Source of the DNA: Merluccius polli
Lineage: Eukaryota; Chordata; Actinopteri; Gadiformes; Merlucciidae
Direction: 5' to 3'
Length of the DNA stretch: 64,000 bases
Assembly: GCA_030340625.1 (NCBI GenBank)
Contig: JAOPHQ010006588.1
Coordinates: forward strand, 1 to 64,000
Part shown: piece by piece, positions 1 to 10,446 of the stretch
How positions within the stretch are numbered: position 1 is the stretch's first letter
How the letters are laid out: the number at the start of each line of letters is the position of its first letter
Notes under the pieces: model-generated
Databases searched by the model: none
What the model saw: the letters and a program-made list of their open reading frames with translations, nothing else
What the model was told of the DNA's origin: nothing
Made by a program: the position numbers and the translations under genes

Positions 1-3000
1 GGCGGACAGCGTGCATGCCCCTCTCACACCCGCGCTGCACGCCGCCCAGCGCCCCGCCAACCGCGCCCAGGCCAAGGCCAAGCCGCAGTACAGCTTCATC
101 ACCGACGGTAAGACCCGGGGGTTCGGCGGCCAGGTATGCGTTTGTTTGCTTTCTCCGCAATCGCGTCGTTTTGTTCTTGCCGACCTCCCCAAACGTATTT
201 TCGGCATGATAGTGGATTAATCTAACAGTCATTTTTTTCCAAATAATCGATGAATCATTTAGTCTAGAAAATGTCATAAATAATAGCAAATGCCATCACA
301 AGTTGGCATCCAATTTGCTTGCTTTATCTGACAAAACCGCCAAGAAAAACTAAACGATGACCTAAACGATGAATCGATTATAAAAAATGTAATTCGATTT
401 AGTTTTCTGTCGATCGACTAATCGATCAATTGACTGATCGTTGCAGCCCTAGTTACATCGTGACTCTCTCCACCCCCCCCCCCCCCTCAGACAACGTGTT
501 TGACGTGTGCCTGCTGAAGAACACGTCAGGCCTGGGCTTCAGCTTCAGCCGAGAGGAGCGCGTCCCGGGCGAGGCGCCCGGCGCCACCAGCATGGTGCGG
601 GTCAAGAAGCTGTTCCCGGGGCAACCGGCGGCAGAGAGCGGCCGCGTCCACGTGGGCGACGTCATCCTGCGTGTCAATCAAACCTCCCTCCGGGGACTCT
701 CCCAGCACGTACGTCCCGCGTCGCATTGTAGTCCCGCCCACAGGAAGTGGCGTTCCTCTCTGCTCTGATTGGTCAGTCGATGCGGTGCATGATATTGAAG
801 TGTCTGTGTGTCGGTCTCTGTCTCTTGTGTGTGTGTAGGAGGTGATCTCCGCTCTGCGGGGAGCCGGCCAGGAGGTGGCGCTACACCTCTGTAGACCTGC
901 GCCAGGGCTGCTGCCGGAGATGGACGCCTCAGTCTTGGTACTCATCCACGGTTCATCACACACAGATGGATTACAGCCATGGGGCTTCACTCTGAATACA
1001 GTATAGTAGTAGTTAGGGTGGGAAAATGTATGATTTTCTCTAAACGATTATTAGTTTGTTCCCAAACTAGTTTGTTCCCACGAGTACTCGTTCTTTTTTT
1101 GTTTTTTTGTTTTTTGCGCATGCACACATGCATGCATGCGTCATCACATGACACACCTGTCTGTCTAAAATATGATAACAGAACAGAGACAGAGTTCTTC
1201 GGCTGCACTTCACAGCACAATAATAAATCACAGCACTATTAATATCCATTTCCTAGTGCTTGTAATGATACAGAATAATAATCACAGCATTACAGTATTA
1301 ATATCCATGTCCCAGCTCTTGTAATAATACAGAATAATAATCACAGCACTAATATCCTTGTCCTAGTGCTTGTAATAAAAAATAATAATAATAAATCCAG
1401 TGTGGAATGACTTAATTTCGTTTCACTGCTGTTGACTCTCCTCACGGTTTGTTTCCATCACCATTCAAGTCTTTTATATTTGTTCGGTTCTGCCATTGTC
1501 TTCATTGTCAAAAGTGTCAAAAGCTTTTTTGCGTGCGAGTATTTTGAATGTTACCATGGTCGTTAATGCAACAATGATTTAGTTACAGTATAATACTTTA
1601 TTTAATATTTAATGTATAATTAAATATTAAATGGGATGTTAACAATTAACCGTTTAACTGTAAACTGACAATATATTTTTGATTAACACTATCAGTTAAA
1701 TGGTAAAAAAAATAATAATAATAATAAAATGAATCCTCGCGTTATGTTTTTGCTGAAGTTGCACATGTATAAATAAAGGGCTGGCCCCAAATATTCAAAT
1801 AATCGTAGTATCCTTCATTAGTTTTGTATTCGAACATTATAACATTACTTTAAAACTTTTGGTTGGAGTTTAGTACACCGTCATAATTTGTTGACTTTAC
1901 TTTGCCTTTAAGAGTGCCATTACCTTTAATCAGCGAGGTGTCAGTGATGACGTACTCTTGGGGTGCTCTGTTGTTATAATCTTTTATCCATATACACCTA
2001 TTATGGCTTTTATCCATATACATTTATTATGTCTTTTATCCATATACATCTATTATGTCTTTTATCCATATACATCTATTATGTATTTTATCCATAAAAA
2101 TTTATTATGTATTTTATCAATTTTATCCACGCTTTTAGCAAGTAGCAGATTTGGATTTTCCTCTCAACTGAGATGTTTCTTCTACCTTTCCAATAAATAA
2201 AAAAAAATGTTTTTTTTTATGGGTCACAGACAGTCGTCCATTGTTTTTATTGCACATTTGCACATTCATTCTTGTCGGTGAACAGGTTAATGACCGGTTA
2301 ATGAGTGTCGGTTATCGGTCGGTAAAAAAGTGTTTTCTTTGTTAACTTTATTGTATTTCAAATGTTCTTTTCACTGTTATATTTATCTCATTATTGCATT
2401 TTCCATAAACCTGTTATTCAAAAGAGCCATACAAACAGTTGTATTGTGACTGCTAGTATTCGAAGCACGGCCCAAAATTAACGTTTACATTTTTTTGTAT
2501 CTCTCTCTCTCTCTGTAGTCCCAGACACCCAAACCCTCTCCCCGCAAGGAGCTGGCGGTCCCCAAGCCCCAGCCCAGCCCCAGACTCGCCCGGACGCCGT
2601 CCCCCAACCCGGGGGCCACTGCGGCGGGGGGGACGGGCCCCGTGCAAGACGCCCTGGATCGGCTGCTGCTCAAGAGCCCCGGCCGGCGCAACAGCTACAG
2701 CGACAGCACGGAGGAGGGGGACAACGAGGAGGAGGAGTTGGAGGAGGATGAGGAGGAGGATGAGGAGGAGGAGGTCGGCGCCATGGATTCCTTCAGCCCC
2801 GAGCGCAGCCATCCGGAGAGCTGGGACCACAGCATCTACAAGACCCCCAGTGGCGCCCTGTCCAGCGGCCGCTATGAGAGGGGGGAGGGCCCCCTGGACG
2901 ACAGCACACACTCGGCCTTCTACTCCCCCAACCTGTCCATGGACAGCCTCTCCAGCCACAGGTCAACTCCTCCTTTCTTTGTTGTGTGTGAGGGCTGCAA

Positions 3001-6000
3001 CTGACGATTATTTTTAAGGCACCGTTTCTGAGTAAATCGTAAATCGTCTTACTTTACTTTATGCTTTCAAACAGGCTTCCCTCCCCTCTGTCGGGTGAGC
3101 AGGACTCCCCCTCTCAACCCCGGGTGTCCCCCCCCCACAGCCCCCAGTCCGGACGCCCTGCCCCCCCCCACTTCCCTTACCCCTAAACCTCACCATGTCC
3201 GGGAACGGACAGGACATGGACGACATGGTCCCGGTAGGAATGAGACTTGACTCATGTTTTCAGGCTCTTGTTGTTGTGGCTCTTGTCCTTTTTGTTTATT
3301 TATTTAGGGCAGTAAAACACACGCATACATTCACATTACCATGGTAAAAAAGTGAGATGATTACATTTATCTATGAATATTGCTCATCAATACCGTATCC
3401 CCCTTTTCAGTCTCCAAACATACTAATGAGGCGCAAATTAAATAGAGGCTGCCTTCCAAAAAATGAATAAAAATGAAGCCCTTTTGTTTTTAGGCTCTTG
3501 TTGTTGTTCAGGTTAGACCGCGCTTTGTGGTGATGTAAATACAATCTGTACTTTTGAGATGCGACTATGATGCAGAAACTAAATCCTACCCTGTTGTTTT
3601 GGTTTGTTTTTTTTAGAAAAGGTTGTGCAACTGAATTTTTTGTAGTACCTCGTAATAGTCGAGTCTCGTTTTGTATAAAAGCGTCCGCGAAAAGGCAATT
3701 TCTCCTCAAAACGTATTCGCTCTTCATGCGTGGATGCCCCCTGCGAATTCATCCGACGTCGCCTACCCATACCCCTTTTGTTAAGTGTTTTTCATTGTTC
3801 GGTTATTTCCTTACCTGTGATCGCACCTGTGTGTTTCCTCCGCCAGGAGGTGGAGCTGAAGGTGTCCCTGGTGAAGTCGGAGAAGGGCAGCCTGGGCTTC
3901 ACCCTGACCAAAGGCACCGACCAGAGCTGCTACATCCACGACATCGTCCAGGACCCGGCCAGGGGTGACGGCCGGCTCAGATCTGGAGACCGCATGATCA
4001 CCGTAATATTGCACGCACACACATGCACACACACGCATGCACACACACACACACACACCTTCAATTAGCTCTGTATAATATTATTATTAGTTTTAATACT
4101 AGTATTATTATTATCACCCGTTTCCCTTAACCAGTACTCTTACCTATTTTGAGTTATTGTGATGATCCAACATGTTTACTTTTTATTAATTCAGCAGACA
4201 TTTTAATCGAAAAAAAATGCATATATGATGTCATTTTTAGGAGCAGGTATGGCGTCCAACATTAACTTTTAGATTGTTGTCTTTCTACCTGCCAGAGCGG
4301 TCAAATCTACTGGCCAAGCAACAGTTTTAATATGTAACCTGGCAGGTGTTCATTTTGGACCCTGGGGTAGGATGCTGAGTGTGTAAAGGGGGATCAAACC
4401 CAGTACCTTTTTCATCTGGCACTACACTATCCTGCCCTTCCCTCCTGTTGAAACGAGCCGGTGCTCTGATGTGCAGGTCAACAACGCGGACGTGTCCAAC
4501 ATGGGTCACACGGAGGTGGTGAATCTGGTGCGCGCCGCTCCGGCCGTGGTGGACCTGCTGGTGGGCCGGGTCCTGGAGCCCCCCAAGGGCCCCATAGAGG
4601 CCCATCTGCTGCCAGATATCTGCTTTAGCGACGACACCCAGAGACTTGGTAAGAGATGGCTTCACATGACTTTGAAGACGCAACCACGTCGTGGATAGCC
4701 ACTTACAAACAAACCTGAAATTGTTATTTTTACAAATGATTGTGTTTAAAATAAACACAAATGCAAGGATATTTTTACATTTCGTGGATGTACTTTGGAT
4801 TTGTTTTTGCTTTGTGAAGGACTTCCTTAAAATCACTCAATATAACTGAATATAATATAAATTGTACGGCCACCAGACTTGCGTTGACAAAGACATTTTT
4901 TATTTTTGTTAAACTCTGTACTTATACTAAAAAATACTATAGAAACAACCTTGCGCAACCAGTTAGTCATGTTTACTCCACCGAGATTGTCATCAGTACA
5001 CAAGCCCCCATGGGAAAATGAAAATATGTTCACAGAAAAATGCTCGCGACAGCTTATGGTTTCAATTTACAGGGCTATTTACAGTGTCTTTTTTTTTTTT
5101 TTTGTAGCAGCAACTACGTTATTTCCAAGTCATTACTTGTGACGCCCTTGAACCGCTTCACATCGTCGCCTCAACGTTGCGTTTATTTTTGTGTCTCTGC
5201 CAAATTTCTCTGTCCCCTTCTCCCCCGCCAGGCTTGGTGTTGGACGGCGGCAGCGACAGCCCGTACGGCGTACTGTTCGTCAGGGACGTGCTGCCGGGGT
5301 CCCTGGCCTCGTCGGAGGGCAGCCTGCGGCCCCTGGACCTGGTGCACTACATCAACGGGGCTCCCACCCAGTACCTGACGCTGAGCGAGAGCCGCAGACT
5401 CCTGGAGCTGTCGCTCAGCGACCTCACGCTCAAGGCCACCAGGTGAGGCCCGGCGCGCTCTGGATAACAGAAAATAATTGTATTTAATTTTTTTTTATTT
5501 TTTCGGGTTTTTTTACTTAACATTTATTTATGCATTTTATTTATTTATTTTACTTTTTACTTTGCTTCACTTATTTTTTTCTCTTGATATTTTATTCTTC
5601 TTTTACTGTACTTTTTGTACATTTTACATTTTTTATATTTTTACATTTTTTATATTTTTATATATTTTGTATTTTTATAATGGTTTGTCTGTGCCCGTAA
5701 CTCTTTTTTGGCTGACTTTATAGTTTTTGAGTGAGATCTGTAGAATAAATGGACTGGTGGTCGTTCCCTCAACGCTTGGTCTGTTTTCCGTCTTAAAGGG
5801 ATGGGAAGCCGGTGTCTCCTGGGCTTCAGAAAAGCGTCTTGTTTCTCAACAACAACGTGAGCCCCAACGTGTCCAACAGCATGAATGGTATGTGGAAATA
5901 TTGCAAAATAAAAACTCAATATATTGGCTCTGACATGCTTTTTTTTTTTTTTTTAATTTCCTGTTGACAAAGGAGTTATTTGTTGATTTATTTTTGTGGT

Positions 6001-9000
6001 TATTTTTTCTAAAGGTTTTCTTAAAGGGAGTGACCAAAGCGAAGAAGATTGTCTGTCGACACTTTGTCCTCTAGAGGTAAATAAAAACTAAAACTGTTTT
6101 CTGGGTAGAATGCAGTGTCAGACTATAAGACTAAATTAAATGGCCTTATTTGCATAATGTGTCTTTACCTGAGGCTTTGCAGGAGAATACGTCTTTATCT
6201 CTTTTATTAATTATCTCATAATCATTGTATTTGATTTGAAAACAATATATTTCATAGTAGGTTGCTGCAATTAACTTAAAGCCTTCTTAAACAAAATACC
6301 ATTGTAATATGATTGTAAATCAAAAAGTGCTCTGGTATGTCTTAAGTTACACATCTGTCATTTAACAGTACAGCTTTAACAGTAGGAATAAAAATAATAT
6401 AACATTTAAAGAATTTCAGTTACTGTTCTTGGACCTTTATGGAATACATTTCATGGAACGTGTCGCTGGTCTGTTAAAATGTTAGTCTGACATCGCCAGA
6501 CTAATTCGCAAATCTTGAACCGCTCAGTTCATTTTCAGCTTCTAAGGGGCATTATCAACGGGCGCACACATTTAACAAATTCTTGTCGGAAGTACGGCAA
6601 ACACATCTTTCTTATCAACAAAAGACTGAAGTGCAGTTGTTTGTTCTTCTTTTAGAGAAAATATACCGTCCGGTTGGTTTAATACGGTCACGACGGCGGA
6701 TTCAACAGACCGCTATCGTAATAATAACATGGGTTCTCCTCTCTGTCTCGTTGCCAGGAGGAGATCTTTAAGCTGCAGTTGGCGAAGCCTCCAGCGGGGG
6801 GTCTGGGCTTCTCCGTGATTGGAGGAGAGAGGGGCATCTTCGTTAAGTCCGTCACGCCAGGGGGTGAGGCCGACGCCTCGGGCAAGCTCCAGATCGGAGA
6901 CCGTCTGCTACGAGTAAGTTATGTTCACACGCTAGACTAGGGCTGGGCGACAATTCAATATTATCCTTTATCGTCTTTGAATGGTATTGTATCGTCATGA
7001 AATGATGACATCGACATATCATGATACCCAGTTTTATCGTCTAAATGAATTACGATGAGAAGATATGCCCTTAAAATGATCCAATACAAGGTTTGAAACG
7101 TCGGAGAGAGAGGAAAACTAGTTTGAGTCCGATGCCGCGGCGGTATACAAGCCCTATACCGGTTCGAGCTAAATCTCGAACGCGTGTCTCCAGGTGAACG
7201 AGGAGCTGATGACGGGCGTGTCCCACACCAAGGCGGTGACCACCATCCGCCGGGCCAAGGGCCTGGTGCAGCTGGTGGTGAGCAGACCGCCGGAGCACAA
7301 CTCCAGCCCCTACCTCAGCTACCTGCCCATCAACACGGACAAGTGCAACGGCAACACAGGTGGGAGGAAACCGCAAAACACTTAAACAACGTATTGCAGA
7401 TGAAAAGGGACGATGTGGGTCACATGGGCAATGTGCAACGGCTTGGTCCTGGTCCTGGTCCTGGTCTCGACTTACATGGGGAAGATGAGATGTAGCCTGT
7501 GCTTTGCTTTTAAGTAAAAACGTTGGCTAAACGAGTAAATAGTCGAAACATTTATCGTTAGGAATTGAACTTGAGTGGGGATATACAAACACGTGAAATG
7601 TGTTTATTTGTTCATTAGATGTGAGTGAAGACAGCGGAGTCAAGACCAAGATGGCTACCCCCCGGGACGGCCTTCGATCCGGCGGCGTCCCTCCCCTACT
7701 ACCACCAATAGGTATAACTACAATACTGTACTGTACCACCTACTAACCCTCCCTCCCCTACTACCACCAATAGGTATAACTACAATACTGTACTGTACCA
7801 CCTAGTACTAACCCTCCCTCCATAACTACCACCAATAGGTATAACTACAATACTGTACTGTACCACCTACTAACCCTCCCTCCCCTACTACCACCAATAG
7901 GTATAACTACAATACTGTACTGTACCACCTAGTACTAACCCTCCCTCCCCTACTACCACCAATAGGTATAACTACAATACTGTACTGTACCACCCAGTAC
8001 TAACCCCTCCAAGTCATTCAACTTAAAGCATGCACACTGCTTAGCTCCAATTGTGATTTTTCCCTTCTTTTTCTACACATATTGATTTTGGAGAGTGAAA
8101 ATCCCTGGGTTTAATGAGCCATGGTTTGAGTCTTTAGAGCCAAATCATTACATCCCCATTTCCATAAAAACATTTTCGTTCTTAAAGGAGAAACAAATCC
8201 TTATACGTGTCGTGCTATGGATTGATCCTGGTCCAAATCTTGACTTAAATGCACAAAGTTTTAAAAATGTAGGATAAGATTTACATATGGACTCAAATCG
8301 CCCTCTATGGGTTAAACACTTGCTATTGCATGATGCAGATTAAAACCATGTTATTGCATGAGTTACCTGTTAATGGCCGTTTTGGGTTACTAGTTAACGA
8401 CAATCAAATATTCTTAATGGAAAATAAATGTCCACCAGAAGCATTTTAAACATGTGATAGTAATAATAATAATAATAATAATACATTTGACTTGCATGGC
8501 GCTTTTCTAAGTACTCAGAGACGCTTCACAGTGTGATGAACACACAGGGTAAAATAATGTAATCGGTACATAAAGGCCTATAAATAAAAGACAAGTAGGT
8601 AGTTAAAAACTAGAGGAATCATTAAAAAATGAAGGGAGAGAAGGGAAGGAGGTTAAAGTAGGCGGGATCTCCTTGCTCAAACATGTGGGGGTTGGTTTTT
8701 TATTTTAATGCAAACCTGGTCACAAGCAGCGCGCTCCCGCCCACAGACTACGACATGGACGCAGCGGAGGAGCGGCGGGAGAGCGACCCGACCACAGAGC
8801 TGTCCGAGGACACGGACTGCGACGGCTCCTCGCTACCTGAGGACTCACCGGAGGTGCGGCCCCAAGCATCTCAGACCGACTCGCTCCGGGTCCGGTCTTG
8901 AGCTGTAACTTCAGTACATCAACGAATTGCTGCCACGATTATTTTCATAGTTCATTTAATCTAACGGTCATTTTTACTATGACTCGATTAATCATTTAGT

Positions 9001-10277
9001 CTAGAAAATGTCATCAATAATAGCAAATGCCATCACAAGTGACCAGAGTCCATAGTGATGTCTTAAATTTGTTTGCTTTATCTGACAAGCAGCCAAGAAA
9101 AACTAAAGTATTCATTTTATAATGACCCATGAACCAAACATTTGAATTTCTGCAGCATCAGGCAGCAAATGTTTGATATTGAACGACCTGAACGATTAAT
9201 TGATTATAAAAATGTTATTCAAATAATTTTCTGTCCATCAACTAATCGATTAATCGACTAATAATTGCAGCCTTAGCTGAAATGCTAACCGTCCATTTTC
9301 AGTCCTTAAAATGATTTACTTGCAGTGCGAAACTGAGCGACTCTCTCTCTCTTGCCTCATTTAGAAACAGCCATCTTTTTTTTTTTTTACTTTTCCTTTA
9401 GTGGGATCAACCACACACACCCAATAGACCACATTTCTACTCCGGATGAAGTTCCTCTCATCTATAGGTTATTGTTGTTGTTTTTTATTTCGACATTTGA
9501 CGTCCGCTGAACATCCTTTGTGTCGTGTTGCAGAGTTCCCGCAAGGTGGAGTGGAAAGAGGAGAGTGTGGACCACCAGATGAACGAGAAGTACGAACATT
9601 TGTCTCGAACATTTCTCTTTACCTCGCGTTTGGAGGCTGACCTCTGACGGTGATCCTCATTGGATCGTGTCGCTGTAACATGCCTTAACCATGTTGTTGT
9701 TGTTGTTGTTGTCGTCGTTGTCGCGGCCTACAGCTACCTGCAGATGAGCGCCGGGCAGCCCGAGGAGGATGACATCACGTGGGGGAGCGACGAGCTTCCC
9801 ATCGAAGACATGAGGAGACGAGACGGTGAGCTCGGATCCCTGCGTCCCTTTTCGACGATTATCGCGATGATGTCTCGCGAATCGCAAATTATTTCGGCCG
9901 GGGTAATCGTGACGCGAGATGTTCATGTGGTCCCGTGTGTGTCTAGACGGGCCCATCATCGGCGAGGAGGAGTTGACCTCGCTGCCCCTGGTCAAGGTGG
10001 TCCCCGACGGCCAGTACACCGGGGCCAAGCTCAACACGGTGGTCCGCATGATGAGGGGTCTGCTGGAGCAGAAGGTCCCCCTGCAGGAGTTTGAGGTACT
10101 GATCATTTATCAATATTACCCCTCCCCCCCCCCCCCCCATAAACCTCCATTTGACGACGACGCCGACGACGACCATCATCATCATCATCATGGTTCTGGA
10201 AGGGATGGTGATGATGATGGTCATCATGGTGGTGGTGGAGATGATGATGATGATGATGATGATGGTGGTTCTGGAAG

Positions 10278-10324
<47 letters not shown>

Positions 10325-10388
10325 GTCGTGGTGGTGGTGATGATGATGGTGGAGGGGATGGTGGTGGAGGGGATGATGATGATGGAGG

Positions 10389-10446
<58 letters not shown>

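Larger units (their letters stand above)
7619..9825 (+). other. ptpn13: ptpn13 inter-domain linker exons before the phosphatase domain
   Basis: Small exons 7619-7711, 8747-8853, 9534-9589 and 9734-9825 join in phase and carry acidic, PTPN13-typical segments: ELSEDTDCDGSSLPED and DDITWGSDELPIED. The 3' end and donor of exon 7619-7711 lie inside a tandem repeat. Exon 9534-9589 starts after TTGCAG and ends in AA before gtacga, and pairs correctly with 9734. This part is not a folded domain and evolves fast, so exon choice rests mainly on phase. Confidence 0.75.
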
